Of a stretch of 38,241 bases of DNA, positions 15,999 to 24,554 are shown in pieces. The DNA is from Rhodospirillaceae bacterium. GTDB taxonomy: Bacteria; Pseudomonadota; Alphaproteobacteria; Bin65. Position 1 is the first letter of the stretch; each line of letters opens with the position of its first letter. The stretch is from the NCBI GenBank assembly GCA_009840595.1, contig VXNK01000128.1:1-38241 (forward strand). Reading direction: 5' to 3'. The position numbers were made by a program, and so were the translations under genes. The notes beneath the pieces are model-generated. The model ran no database searches. It saw only the letters and a program-made list of their open reading frames with translations, and was not told the origin of the DNA.

Positions 15999-17165
15999 GT
16001 GCCTTCGGTCGACCTGCCGACGAGCGACGGCCGGATCGAGGCCTACCGTCTGTCGCAGCCGCTGACCTATGAACCGGCGCGCGCCGACGCCCTGCCCCGC
16101 GTCGCCTACGCCGCCGCCCATGTCGTCAACGATCCGCGCGCCGACGCCGACCCCTGGCTCGACACCGCCCTCGACTGGGAAGCGACGCTGGCTTACCGGG
16201 AGCATCTGTGGTCGCTCGGCCTCGGCGTCGCGGAAGCCATGGACACCGCGCAGCGCGGCATGGGGCTGGACTGGCCGACGTCGCACGAGCTGATCCGGCG
16301 CTCGGTCGCCGCTTCAAAGGCGCGGGACGGCGGCGGGCTGATCGCCTGCGGCGCCGGCACCGACCATCTGGCGCCCGGCCCGGATATCGGCGTCGACGAC
16401 GTGATCCGCGCCTACGAGGACCAATGCGAGGCGGTCGAGGCCGCGGGTGGGCGGATCGTCCTGATGGCGAGCCGGGCGCTCGCCGCCTGCGCCGAAGGCC
16501 CTGCCGACTACGAGAAAGTCTACGGCCGCATCCTCTCCCAGGTGCGCGAGCCGGTCCTGATCCACTGGCTGGGCGAGATGTTCGATCCCGCGCTGGACGG
16601 CTACTGGGGCGATGCCGACCATATGGCGGCGATGGAGGTCTGCCTGTCGATCCTGGCGGCTCATGCGGAGAAGATCGACGGCATCAAGATTTCCCTGCTC
16701 GACGACGGCAAGGAGATCGCCATGCGCCGCCGCTTGCCGCCGAGCGTGCGCATGTATACCGGCGACGACTTCAACTATCCGGCGCTGATCGCAGGCGACG
16801 CGGAGGGCTTTTCCCACGCCCTGCTCGGCATCTTCGACGCCATCGCCCCGGCGGCCAGCGCGGCCCTGCTCGCCATGGCGCGGCAGGACATGGACGGCTA
16901 TTTCGCGACCCTGGCGCCGACCGTGCCCCTGTCGCGCCACATCTTCCGCGCGCCGACGCGCTTCTACAAGACCGGCGTCGTCTTCATGGCCTATCTGAAC
17001 GGCCACCAGGACCATTTCACCATGGTCGGCGGCCAGGAGAGCGCGCGCTCGACCCTGCATCTGAGCGACTTGTTCCGCCTCGCCGACAAGGCCGGCCTGC
17101 TGCGCGACCCGGACGCCGCGGCGGCGCGCATGGCCGCGGTGCTGGCGGTGCGCGGCGTCGCCTGA
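15999..17165 (+). CDS. DUF993 protein (dihydrodipicolinate-synthase-like aldolase fold)
   Basis: A 388-aa member of the DUF993 family, a divergent branch of the DapA/N-acetylneuraminate lyase TIM-barrel superfamily. The barrel shows the 'LIHWLGEMFDP' strand where the catalytic Tyr region would be, and 'KIDGIKISLLDD' with the likely Schiff-base lysine, followed by 'RMYTGDDFNYPALI', equivalent to the G-x-D motif of class-I aldolases. It starts at GTG 15999, two bases after the Gfo/Idh stop. It is one of two DapA-fold proteins in this operon; the second (18042) is closer to the classical family. The reaction of DUF993 proteins is, to my knowledge, not established; aldol cleavage of the oxidised sugar is the obvious guess. 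Confidence 0.82.
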   Translation: MPSVDLPTSDGRIEAYRLSQPLTYEPARADALPRVAYAAAHVVNDPRADADPWLDTALDWEATLAYREHLWSLGLGVAEAMDTAQRGMGLDWPTSHELIRRSVAASKARDGGGLIACGAGTDHLAPGPDIGVDDVIRAYEDQCEAVEAAGGRIVLMASRALAACAEGPADYEKVYGRILSQVREPVLIHWLGEMFDPALDGYWGDADHMAAMEVCLSILAAHAEKIDGIKISLLDDGKEIAMRRRLPPSVRMYTGDDFNYPALIAGDAEGFSHALLGIFDAIAPAASAALLAMARQDMDGYFATLAPTVPLSRHIFRAPTRFYKTGVVFMAYLNGHQDHFTMVGGQESARSTLHLSDLFRLADKAGLLRDPDAAAARMAAVLAVRGVA

Positions 17166-17196
17166 AGCTCGAAGCGGACCGGGATACAGGCGGGCG

Positions 17197-18036
17197 ATGC
17201 GCGACTTTTCCGGCGATACCGCGCTGCTGTCGCTCAACACGGCGACGGTGCAGGCCCAGTGGACCCTGGCGCAGTGCATCGAGGGCTGCGCCCGGCATGG
17301 TATCGGCGGCATCGCGCCCTGGCGCGACAAGCTGGCGGAATGCGGCACCGAGCGGGCCGCCCGGCTGATCCGGAACGCCGGCCTGCGCGTCACCGGCCTG
17401 TGCCGGGGCGGCATGTTTCCGGCCGCGACCCCGGCAGGGCGCAGGGCCGCGCTGGACGACAACCGCAGGGCGGTGGACGACGCCGCGGCCATCGGCGCCG
17501 AATGCCTGATCCTGGTTGTCGGCGGCCTGCCCGAAGGCTCGAAGGACATTGCCGGCGCCCGAAGGCAGGTCCACGACGGCATCGCCGCGCTGCTGGATCA
17601 CGCCCGCGCCGCTGGCATGCCGCTCGCCATCGAGCCGCTGCACCCGATGTACGCCGCCGACCGCGCCTGCGTGAACACGCTGAGGCAGGCCAACGACCTG
17701 TGCGACGCGCTGGGTGACGGCGTGGGAGTGGCGGTCGATGTCTACCATGTCTGGTGGGACCCCGATCTGGAAGCGGAGGTCGCACGCGCCGGGGCCGCGG
17801 ATCGGATTCTCGGCTTCCATGTCAGCGACTGGCTGGTGCCGACGGCCGATCTGCTGCTCGACCGCGGCATGATGGGCGACGGCGTCATCGACATTCCGAA
17901 GATTCGCGGCTGGGTCGAGGCGGCGGGTTATAGCGGAGCGTCGGAGGTCGAGATATTCTCGAAAGACAACTGGTGGCGGCGGGAGCCGGACGAGGTGCTG
18001 GCGACCTGCATCGAACGCCACCGGAGCGCGGTATAA
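17197..18036 (+). CDS. sugar phosphate isomerase/epimerase-like protein (AP endonuclease family 2 fold)
   Basis: A 279-aa TIM-barrel protein of the xylose-isomerase-like family, which includes inosose dehydratase, ketose epimerases and hydroxypyruvate isomerase. Conserved stretches are 'MPLAIEPLHPMYAADRACVNT' (metal-binding Glu and a His), 'GVAVDVYHVWWDPDL' (Asp/His pair), 'RILGFHVSDWL' (His) and the terminal 'SEVEIFSKDNWWRREPDE' (Glu). Those Glu, Asp, His and Glu residues match the expected metal site. The upstream gap is 31 bp and the next gene begins 5 bp after the stop. It probably acts between the dehydrogenase and aldolase steps. Confidence 0.85.
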   Translation: MRDFSGDTALLSLNTATVQAQWTLAQCIEGCARHGIGGIAPWRDKLAECGTERAARLIRNAGLRVTGLCRGGMFPAATPAGRRAALDDNRRAVDDAAAIGAECLILVVGGLPEGSKDIAGARRQVHDGIAALLDHARAAGMPLAIEPLHPMYAADRACVNTLRQANDLCDALGDGVGVAVDVYHVWWDPDLEAEVARAGAADRILGFHVSDWLVPTADLLLDRGMMGDGVIDIPKIRGWVEAAGYSGASEVEIFSKDNWWRREPDEVLATCIERHRSAV

Positions 18037-18041
18037 CGGCG

Positions 18042-19106
18042 ATGGCGCGGACAATCGCAGATATCCCGGACGCGGCGCTGGCGCGCTTCCGAAAGGGCAC
18101 GGCGATCCCGGCCCACCCCCTGGCGCTGACCGCGGCCCGGGCGCTGGACGAGACCCGGCAGCGGGCGCTAAGCCGCTACTATATCGACGCCGGCGCGGGC
18201 GGACTGGCGGTCGGCGTGCACACCACCCAGTTCGCGATCCGCGAGGCCGGGCTGTACGAGCCGGTATTGCGCCTCGCCGGCGAAACGGCGGCCGATCGGG
18301 CCGATGGACCGCTTTTCCTCATCGCCGGGGTTGCCGGTCGCACCGGACAGGCCGTCGCCGAGGCGCAGGTCGCCGCCGGCCTGGGCTATCACGCGGTCTT
18401 GCTCAGCCTCGCCGCATTCCGGGGCGCATCCGAAGACGAACTGATCGCCCATTGCCGGCGGATCGGGGAGGAAATGCCGGTGGTCGGCTTCTATCTGCAG
18501 CCGGCGGTCGGCGGCGTGCCGCTGCCCTTTTCCTTCTGGCGGCGTTTCGCCGAACTGGACGCCGTCGTCGGCATCAAGATCGCGCCCTTCGACCGCTACG
18601 GAACGCTCGACGTCGTGCGCGGCGTCGCCGAGGCCGGCGCCGAGGACAGGATCGCCCTCTACACCGGCAACGACGACAATATCCTGCTCGACCTGCTGAC
18701 ACCCTGGCGCCTGAAGCGCGGCGACAAAACGGTGGACCTGCGCATCGCCGGCGGCCTGCTCGGCCATTGGAGCGTGTGGGTCAAGTCGGTCGTGACCCTG
18801 TTGGACCGGGTCCATGCCGCGGCCGGCGCCGACCGGGTCGACCGGGACCTGCTGGCGCTCGCCGGCCAGATCACCGACTGCAACGCCGCCTTCTTCGACG
18901 TCGCCAACGATTTCCGCGGCTGCATCGCCGGGATGCACGAGGTGCTGAGCCGGCAGGGCCTGCTCGAAGGCATCTGGTGCCTCGATCCGGACGAGAGTCT
19001 GAGCCCCGGCCAAGCTGCCGAGATCGACCGGGTCTGCCGCGCCTATCCGCATCTCAACGACGATTCCTTTGTCGCGGAAAATCTGGAAAGATGGCTGGCG
19101 CCCTGA
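18042..19106 (+). CDS. dihydrodipicolinate synthase/N-acetylneuraminate lyase-family protein
   Basis: A 354-aa class-I aldolase/lyase-fold protein. The Schiff-base lysine is K179 in 'DAVVGIKIAPFDRYGTL', the barrel Tyr is in 'VVGFYLQPAVGG' (Y151), and the following strand 'RIALYTGNDDN' is the G-x-D/N motif. It is longer than DapA (~290 aa), with an extra C-terminal region of 'GIWCLDPDESLSPGQAAEI' type. ATG 18042 follows the isomerase stop by five bases. Two different DapA-fold proteins in one operon suggests two sequential lyase or dehydratase steps, or one that has lost catalysis. Not a lysine-biosynthesis DapA by context. Confidence 0.82.
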   Translation: MARTIADIPDAALARFRKGTAIPAHPLALTAARALDETRQRALSRYYIDAGAGGLAVGVHTTQFAIREAGLYEPVLRLAGETAADRADGPLFLIAGVAGRTGQAVAEAQVAAGLGYHAVLLSLAAFRGASEDELIAHCRRIGEEMPVVGFYLQPAVGGVPLPFSFWRRFAELDAVVGIKIAPFDRYGTLDVVRGVAEAGAEDRIALYTGNDDNILLDLLTPWRLKRGDKTVDLRIAGGLLGHWSVWVKSVVTLLDRVHAAAGADRVDRDLLALAGQITDCNAAFFDVANDFRGCIAGMHEVLSRQGLLEGIWCLDPDESLSPGQAAEIDRVCRAYPHLNDDSFVAENLERWLAP

Positions 19107-19170
19107 GCCGGCCGGCCAGGGCCTGAGAAGAGCCCGGCCGGGACCGGAGGACGCCGAAAGGAGGCGCGAC

Positions 19171-19947
19171 ATGGGACCGGGACTTTCCGCCCAAACGATC
19201 TGGCGCTGGACCGCTATCGTCCTCGTCCATCTGGCGGTCGTGCTGATCTGGTACATCGCGGTCGAGGTCGGCGAGGTGCCGAAATTCGTCCTGGCCTCGC
19301 CCCAGGAAACCCTCCTGTCGCTGTTCGACACCTATCCCTGGTTCCACAACACCATGGTGACGACGGCGGAAATCTTCGGCGGCTATTTCCTGGCCGTTGT
19401 CGTCGGCGTCGGCCTCGCCCTGCTGTTCTCCTGGTTCCGCACCGTGGATACCCTGCTGATGCCGCTGGTCGTCAGCCTCAACATGATCCCCAAGGTGGCG
19501 CTCGGGCCGCTGATCATCGTCTGGTTCGATTACGGCATCCAGACCAACATCATCATCGCCTTTTCGATCAGCTTCCTGCCGATCCTGATCACCACGGCCC
19601 GCGGCCTGCGCGAGGTCGAACCCGACCTGATCGACCTGGTGAGGACCCTGCGCGCCACGCGGCGGCAGATTTTCGTCAAGATCCAGCTGCCCGGCTCGCT
19701 GCCCTACATCTTCTCCGGCATGAAGGTGGCGGTCGTGCTCGCGGTCGCCGGCGCCGTGGTCGGCGAGATCATCGCGTCGGATTCCGGCCTCGCCTACCTG
19801 ATCGGCCAGGTCCAGGTGACGCTGGATACGGCGGCGATGATGATGGCGGTCATCCTGATCACCCTGGTCGGCGTGGCGCTCTACCTGATCGTGCTGGGCC
19901 TCGAGCGGCTCGTCGTGGTGCGCGACGCCCGGGTCGAGACCGTATGA
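19171..19947 (+). CDS. ABC transporter permease (NrtB/SsuC/TauC type)
   Basis: Inner-membrane subunit of an importer. The 258-aa product has about six membrane segments (for example residues 12-30, 66-88, 98-120, 122-143, 184-203 and 222-245). The EAA loop '[28 protein letters not shown]' (about 165-190) docks the ATPase. ATG 19171 follows AAAGGAGG at ideal spacing. The ATPase gene starts in its stop codon (ATGA). The family imports nitrate, sulfonates, taurine or thiamine precursors; here the catabolic neighbours argue for an organic substrate of the pathway. Confidence 0.9.
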   Translation: MGPGLSAQTIWRWTAIVLVHLAVVLIWYIAVEVGEVPKFVLASPQETLLSLFDTYPWFHNTMVTTAEIFGGYFLAVVVGVGLALLFSWFRTVDTLLMPLVVSLNMIPKVALGPLIIVWFDYGIQTNIIIAFSISFLPILITTARGLREVEPDLIDLVRTLRATRRQIFVKIQLPGSLPYIFSGMKVAVVLAVAGAVVGEIIASDSGLAYLIGQVQVTLDTAAMMMAVILITLVGVALYLIVLGLERLVVVRDARVETV

Positions 19948-20729
19948 CCGCACAACCGGCCAGCGGCGGCGAGCCCTTCATCCGTCTCGTCGGCGTCAAG
20001 AAGGTGTTCCGCGCCCGCCGCGAGGAATTCCTGGCGGTCTCCGACGCGACCTTCGACGTCAACGAGGGCGATCTGGTGTCCATCGTCGGGCCGTCGGGCT
20101 GCGGCAAGACCACCCTGCTCAAGATCGTCGCCGGCCTTTTCCCCCACGACGGCGGCACGCTGGAGATCGGCGGCGCCGGCAGCGATTTCGATCCGGCGCG
20201 CGACGTCGGCATGGTGTTCCAGCAGCCGCTGCTGCTGAAGTGGCGGCGGGTGCTGGAAAATGTGTTGCTGCCCGCGGAGATTCTCGGCCTGCCGATGGGC
20301 GAGGCGCGCGAGCGCGCCCGCGGGCTGATCGACATGGTCGGCCTCGCCGGCCACGAGCAGAAATATCCCTACGAACTCTCCGGCGGCATGCAGCAGCGCG
20401 CCGCCATCGCCCGGTCTCTCGTCCACGATCCGCGGCTGATCCTGATGGACGAGCCGTTCGGCGCTCTCGACGCGCTGACCCGCGAGCGCATGAACCTGGA
20501 GCTGCTGCGCATCTGGGAACAGAGCCGCAAGACCATCCTGTTCGTCACCCACGGCATTGCGGAAGCGGTATTCCTCGGGACCAGGGTGGTGGTGCTCACC
20601 GCCGGCCCGGCGCGCATGGCCGACCGGATCGACATCGACCTGCCCCGGCCGCGCACCCTCGACATGAAGACCCACGAACGCTTCGGCGCCTACGCCCGCC
20701 ACATCTACCACCTGCTCGGCGTCGAATGA
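19944..20729 (+). CDS. ABC transporter ATP-binding protein (SsuB/TauB type)
   Basis: Cytoplasmic ATPase of the importer, 261 aa. Walker A 'GPSGCGKTT' (49-57), Q-loop '[12 protein letters not shown]', signature '[15 protein letters not shown]', Walker B '[12 protein letters not shown]' and switch His in '[12 protein letters not shown]' are all present and in order, so it should be active. It is coupled by a 4-bp overlap to the permease gene. The binding-protein gene follows only after a 215-bp gap with its own promoter, so binding protein can be made in excess over the membrane parts. Confidence 0.93.
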   Translation: MTAQPASGGEPFIRLVGVKKVFRARREEFLAVSDATFDVNEGDLVSIVGPSGCGKTTLLKIVAGLFPHDGGTLEIGGAGSDFDPARDVGMVFQQPLLLKWRRVLENVLLPAEILGLPMGEARERARGLIDMVGLAGHEQKYPYELSGGMQQRAAIARSLVHDPRLILMDEPFGALDALTRERMNLELLRIWEQSRKTILFVTHGIAEAVFLGTRVVVLTAGPARMADRIDIDLPRPRTLDMKTHERFGAYARHIYHLLGVE

Positions 20730-20750
20730 GGCAGGGCGGCAGGTCCGCTC

Positions 20751-20794
20751 CGCCGACAACACGCCGACAACACGCCGACAACACGCCAACAACA
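20751..20794 (+). repeat. four tandem 11-bp repeats upstream of the second TetR-controlled promoter
   Basis: Unit CGCCGACAACA: three perfect copies (20751-20783) and a fourth with one change (20784-20794). The array ends three bases before the -35 element at 20798. An 11-bp period is close to one DNA helical turn, so a protein bound to each copy would line up on one face. Confidence 0.9.
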
Positions 20795-20797
20795 CGG

Positions 20798-20826
20798 TTG
20801 TCGCCTGCCCCGGCGCGGCGTAAGAT
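20798..20826 (+). promoter_or_regulatory. sigma-70-like promoter of the binding-protein gene
   Basis: TTGTCG (20798-20803), 17 bases, TAAGAT (20821-20826), followed after four bases by operator 2. The arrangement copies that at 14757-14804. Confidence 0.6.
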
Positions 20827-20830
20827 TTTT

Positions 20831-20846
20831 TTACCCGGTTGGTTAC
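20831..20846 (+). promoter_or_regulatory. TetR-type operator 2
   Basis: TTACCCGGTTGGTTAC. Read on the other strand it is GTAACCAACCGGGTAA, which matches operator 1 at 13 of 16 positions and keeps one perfect half-site. It covers the expected transcription start (~20833). Confidence 0.7.
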
Positions 20847-20944
20847 TTACGGGAGGAAACGCGGTCGTGCAGACGATGGCTCGCCCTGCAACCGGTCAGG
20901 GCCTTGCACGCGCGACCGGGAAATCGGTTCGAACCGGCAGCAAG

Positions 20945-21979
20945 ATGAGGATCGTCATGATTGGGCGAAATTCAGTGGCAGCGCTGGCCGTAGCCGCGGT
21001 CGGCAGCATGGGCGCGGCGCAGGCCGGCGCCGCGGAAAAGGTCGATTTCATTCTCAACTGGATCGCCGGCGGCGACCACGCACCCTACTACTACGCCAAG
21101 AAGATGGGCCTGTACGCCAAGGCGGGCATCGACCTGAACATCCAGCAGGGCAAGGGCTCGTCGATGTCGTCGCGCCGCACCGGCGCCGGCAAGAATCCGA
21201 TCGGCTTGGCCGATCTCGGCACCGCGCTGGTCACCATGGGCAAGGGCGCCCGCATGGTCGCGGTGATGAACGTCTACGCCAACTCACCCTATGGTATGTA
21301 CTGGCTGAACAGCTCCGGCATCAAGGGCCCGAAAGACTTTGCCGGCAAGAAGATCGGCAATCCGCCGTGGGACGCGGCGCGCCAGATGTGGCCGGCGCTG
21401 GCCAAGAAGGTCGGCGTCGACCCGGCAACGGTGAAATGGGTCAACATCCAGCCGAACGCGAAGCTGGCGGCGCTCAAGGCCGGATCGATCGATGTCACCA
21501 CCTCCTTCTACAACATCCACCACATCTTCAAGCGGGTGCTGGGCAAGGACATGGGCTTCTTCCCGTGGAGCAAATACGGCATCAACCCCTACGGCAACTC
21601 GATCATCGTCAACATGGATTACCTGAAGAAGAACAAGAAGACGGTGGCGGCGTTCGTTTCGGTGACGCAGAAGGCCTTCCAGACCTGCGTCAAGACTCCG
21701 GCGCCCTGCATTGCGGCGCTGGTCGAGGCCAACAAGGGCCTCAAGACCGCCAACGAGACGGAAAACTGGGGCCTGGTGACCGAGCTGATGAGCGACAAGT
21801 TCTCGCGCACGGTCGCGCTCGGCTATTTCGATCCGGCGCGGATGAAGTCCGACCACGAACTGGTCAACACCTACTTCAAGATCGAGACCAAATACCCCAT
21901 CGAGGAGCGCTACACGAACGAGTTCCTCGACCGCGACATCAAGATGCCGAAGATCGACCGCAAGTCCGCATTCGATTGA
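20945..21979 (+). CDS. ABC transporter substrate-binding protein (NMT1/THI5-like, SsuA family)
   Basis: Periplasmic binding protein of the importer at 19171-20729. The mature part starts near 'AAEKVDFILNWIAGGDHAPYYYAKKMGLYAKAGIDL', the standard NMT1/THI5-like opening, and continues with 'FAGKKIGNPPWDAARQMWPALAKK' and 'VKWVNIQPNAKLAALKAGSIDV'. A Sec signal peptide (core 'SVAALAVAAVGSMGAAQAGA') precedes it. Start choice is uncertain: ATG 20945 and ATG 20957 give a normal signal peptide (344 or 340 aa), whereas the only strong ribosome site, GGGAGG at 20850-20855, sits before in-frame GTG 20867 and ATG 20876, which would add ~23-26 residues. Driven by its own TetR-repressed promoter. Ligand unknown; pyrimidine, sulfonate and aromatic ligands occur in this family. 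Confidence 0.88.
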   Translation: MRIVMIGRNSVAALAVAAVGSMGAAQAGAAEKVDFILNWIAGGDHAPYYYAKKMGLYAKAGIDLNIQQGKGSSMSSRRTGAGKNPIGLADLGTALVTMGKGARMVAVMNVYANSPYGMYWLNSSGIKGPKDFAGKKIGNPPWDAARQMWPALAKKVGVDPATVKWVNIQPNAKLAALKAGSIDVTTSFYNIHHIFKRVLGKDMGFFPWSKYGINPYGNSIIVNMDYLKKNKKTVAAFVSVTQKAFQTCVKTPAPCIAALVEANKGLKTANETENWGLVTELMSDKFSRTVALGYFDPARMKSDHELVNTYFKIETKYPIEERYTNEFLDRDIKMPKIDRKSAFD

Positions 21980-22046
21980 CCGGTTTCCCGCCCGGCGGCG
22001 GCCCGGCCGGACCGGTCCGGGACCGGACCGCCGCCGAAGTGGGCGC

Positions 22047-23660
22047 ATGGACGATACCTACGACGCCATTATTCTGGGGGCGGGCCATAACGGCCTGATC
22101 CTCCAGGCCTACCTGGCGCGCGCCGGGCTGGCGACCCTGGGGGTCGAACGCCGCAGCGAAGCCGGCGGCGGCCTCGCCGCCCTGGAAGATCCGCTGGCTC
22201 CGGGACTGATCCACAATACGCACGCCTTCTTCCTGCGGGCGATTACCGGCATGCCCTGGTACCGGGACCTCGACCTGGAGGGCCACGGCGCCCGGATGAT
22301 CGAACCGGAACTGAACGTCGCGATGCTGACGCGCGACGGCGGCGCCCTGGAGTGGTGGACCGATATCGACCGCACGGTGGCGTCCTTCGCCGAATTCAGC
22401 GCGCGCGACGCCCGGACCCTGCGGCGCTGGTTCGACGAATTCGGCCCGGTCGTCGAGCGCATCCTGATCCCGGAGGCGACATCGCCGCCGATCCCGCCCG
22501 ACAAGCGCCGCGCCCTGCTCGAACGGAGCCCCGAGGGCCGGCGGCTGCTCGAGGTCAGCGCCCTCAGCCCGCTCGAATTCGTGCACCGGGAATTCGAGAG
22601 CCCGGTCATCCAGGCCGGGTTGCTGTTCTTCAACGGCCTGCGCGAGGTCGACCTGCGGATTCGCGGCTTCGGACACCATATCGCCTTCCTGCTCGCCAAC
22701 CCGTCCAAGGCGCAGATGTCGGCCGGCGGCAGCGCCGCGCTCGGCAGGGCTCTGGCCGCGGCGGTGACGGCCGCGGGCGGGCGCATCGCCGCCGGCGCCG
22801 AGGCAACGCGCATTCTGGTCGAGGGCGGCCGGGCCGTCGGCGTCGAGACGGCGGACGGCCGTAGCTATCGCGCGCGCCTGCTGGTCGCCTCCTCGCTCAA
22901 TCCGCAGCAGACCTTCCTCGACCTGATCGATGCCGAGGCCCTGCCCGGCACCTGGCGCGACAAGGCGGCGGCCTTCCGCTACAACCTTCTGGCGCCGCTC
23001 TTCGCCCTCAACCTGACGCTCGAGGCGCCGCCGGCCTACGCCGCAGCGGCCCGCTACCCCGAACTGGCCCGGCCCTTCATGACCATTCTCGGCCTCGATC
23101 ACATCGACCGCTTCGACGAGATCGTCCGCCATCACGAGGCCGGAACCGTTCCGCCGACCGTCATGTGGGGCACCTGCCCGACGCAATTCGATGCCAGCCA
23201 GTCCGCCGGCGGCAAGCACGCCGCCTTCATGTGGGAGAAGCTGCCCTACGCCCTGCACGGCGACCCGGCGAACTGGGATGCCGCCCGCGACGCCCACGGC
23301 GCGGCGATGCTCGACCTGTGGGAGGACTACGCGCCGGGCCTGCGCGACTCCGTGGTCGGGTCCTTCACGCGCAGCCCGCTCGATATCGTGCGCGATTTTC
23401 CCAACATGGCCGAGGCCGACCTGCTGGTCGGCGCCTTTACCGACGGGCAGATCGGCTACCGCCGGCCGTTCGAGGGCGCAGGCGATTACCGCACCTGCAT
23501 CGAAGGCCTGTATCTCTGCGGATCGTCCTCCCATCCCGGCGGCAACATCACCGGTCTGCCGGGCTACAACGCCGCGCAGACGATCTTCCGCGACCTGGGA
23601 CTGGCCGGCGACTGGCTCCCTGCTCCGGCCGCCGTGCGCATCGCCGAACTCGCAGCCTGA
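22047..23660 (+). CDS. phytoene-desaturase-like FAD-dependent oxidoreductase
   Basis: A 537-aa flavoprotein of the amine-oxidase/phytoene dehydrogenase superfamily. The dinucleotide-binding motif is near the start ('AIILGAGHNGLILQAYLARAG', followed by the acidic strand end 'LGVERRSEAGG'). The C-terminal FAD-contact motif is 'LCGSSSHPGGNITGLPGYNAAQ'. The GAGHNGL form is typical of the PYROXD2/CrtI-like subgroup common in alphaproteobacteria and not linked to carotenoid synthesis; no carotenoid gene is nearby. It starts 67 bp after the binding-protein stop and is probably on the same transcript, so it may oxidise the imported compound. The convergent GNAT gene ends one base away, leaving no room for a terminator. 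Confidence 0.87.
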   Translation: MDDTYDAIILGAGHNGLILQAYLARAGLATLGVERRSEAGGGLAALEDPLAPGLIHNTHAFFLRAITGMPWYRDLDLEGHGARMIEPELNVAMLTRDGGALEWWTDIDRTVASFAEFSARDARTLRRWFDEFGPVVERILIPEATSPPIPPDKRRALLERSPEGRRLLEVSALSPLEFVHREFESPVIQAGLLFFNGLREVDLRIRGFGHHIAFLLANPSKAQMSAGGSAALGRALAAAVTAAGGRIAAGAEATRILVEGGRAVGVETADGRSYRARLLVASSLNPQQTFLDLIDAEALPGTWRDKAAAFRYNLLAPLFALNLTLEAPPAYAAAARYPELARPFMTILGLDHIDRFDEIVRHHEAGTVPPTVMWGTCPTQFDASQSAGGKHAAFMWEKLPYALHGDPANWDAARDAHGAAMLDLWEDYAPGLRDSVVGSFTRSPLDIVRDFPNMAEADLLVGAFTDGQIGYRRPFEGAGDYRTCIEGLYLCGSSSHPGGNITGLPGYNAAQTIFRDLGLAGDWLPAPAAVRIAELAA

Positions 23661-23661
23661 G

Positions 23662-24552
23662 TTACCCGAGCTCCGGCCCGGCAATGGCGTAGAGCAGACT
23701 CGAATCGTCAAATCCGGAGTCGCGGCCGCGTATCATGCGGATGTAGGGACGCTGCAGGGCGAAGCCGCAGGCTTCCAGCCACCGGACGAAGCCGCTCCGG
23801 ACGTCGGCGACGTCGATAAAGACCGGCCCCGTCACCGCGTCGAACGCGGCGGCCGCGAGCGATTGTGCCGCCGCGTCGTCGGCCGCGGCCAGCGGGCCGA
23901 TCTGGACCGCCTCGCGCCCGTCGCGCGCCAGCACATAGCCGGCCGGCCGGCCCTCGCGCCACGCGCCGAAGGCGGCGCCGGGCTGCCGGCGGCGCAAATG
24001 GAACAGCAGTTCCAGCCGGTCGGCGCCGAACAGGCGGCGGTCGGGCGCTGCGAACCGGGTCAGGTCGGCTGCCTCCAGCGGGCGCACGCTCAGTGCGTCA
24101 TGCAGAATGCTGGGCAGCGTGGGCGGGGCCTCGGGCGCCGCCGCTTCAACCCTTTCGGCCTGGTAACGCGCCAGGCGCCAGACGTCCCTGAAGCCGATCC
24201 GCCGGTAGACCTCGCGCCCGTCCGGCGTCGCGTCCAGGCCCGGTATCCGCCCGGCGGCTTCCTGGCGTTGCACCACCGCGTCCATCAGCCGGGTGGCGAT
24301 GCCCTGCCGGCGCCAGCCGGGTGCCACCAGCACCAGGCAAACCCAGGCAAACCGGCCGTAGGGCAGCGCCATGGCGGTGCCGATCAGCGTGTCTTCGGAG
24401 TCAAGCACGCCGACGCCCGCACCGTGGGCGAGGATATAGCGCCAGTCCTCCACCGTCTGGTTCCAGCCGATCAGGGCGGACAGGCCGAACCCGGCTTCGG
24501 CATGAGCGGGTGACAGATCGATCTGACGGAGCGTTTCCGCCGACGCCGCCAT
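23662..24552 (-). CDS. two-domain GNAT-family N-acetyltransferase
   Basis: A 296-aa protein with two acetyltransferase-fold halves. The N-terminal one has the acetyl-CoA pyrophosphate loop 'APGWRRQGIATRLMDAVV' (R/Q-x2-G-x-A), followed by 'DATPDGREVYRRIGFRDVWRLARYQ' as in complete GNATs. The C-terminal half ('LRRRQPGAAFGAWREGRPAGYVLARDG', 'GPVFIDVADVRSGFVRWLEACGF') matches the second domain of YitH-type proteins. ATG 24552 lies two bases after the stop of the epimerase gene, so the two are co-transcribed. Acceptor substrate unknown. Confidence 0.83.
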   Translation of the reverse strand: MAASAETLRQIDLSPAHAEAGFGLSALIGWNQTVEDWRYILAHGAGVGVLDSEDTLIGTAMALPYGRFAWVCLVLVAPGWRRQGIATRLMDAVVQRQEAAGRIPGLDATPDGREVYRRIGFRDVWRLARYQAERVEAAAPEAPPTLPSILHDALSVRPLEAADLTRFAAPDRRLFGADRLELLFHLRRRQPGAAFGAWREGRPAGYVLARDGREAVQIGPLAAADDAAAQSLAAAAFDAVTGPVFIDVADVRSGFVRWLEACGFALQRPYIRMIRGRDSGFDDSSLLYAIAGPELG

Positions 24553-24554
24553 GG

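Noticed and set aside
20751-20794. A CRISPR-like array
   Set aside because: The 11-bp units are directly adjacent with no spacers and no cas genes are in the window.
22047-23660. Carotenoid phytoene desaturase
   Set aside because: The GAGHNGL subgroup is broad and no other carotenoid gene is present; kept as a general FAD oxidoreductase.
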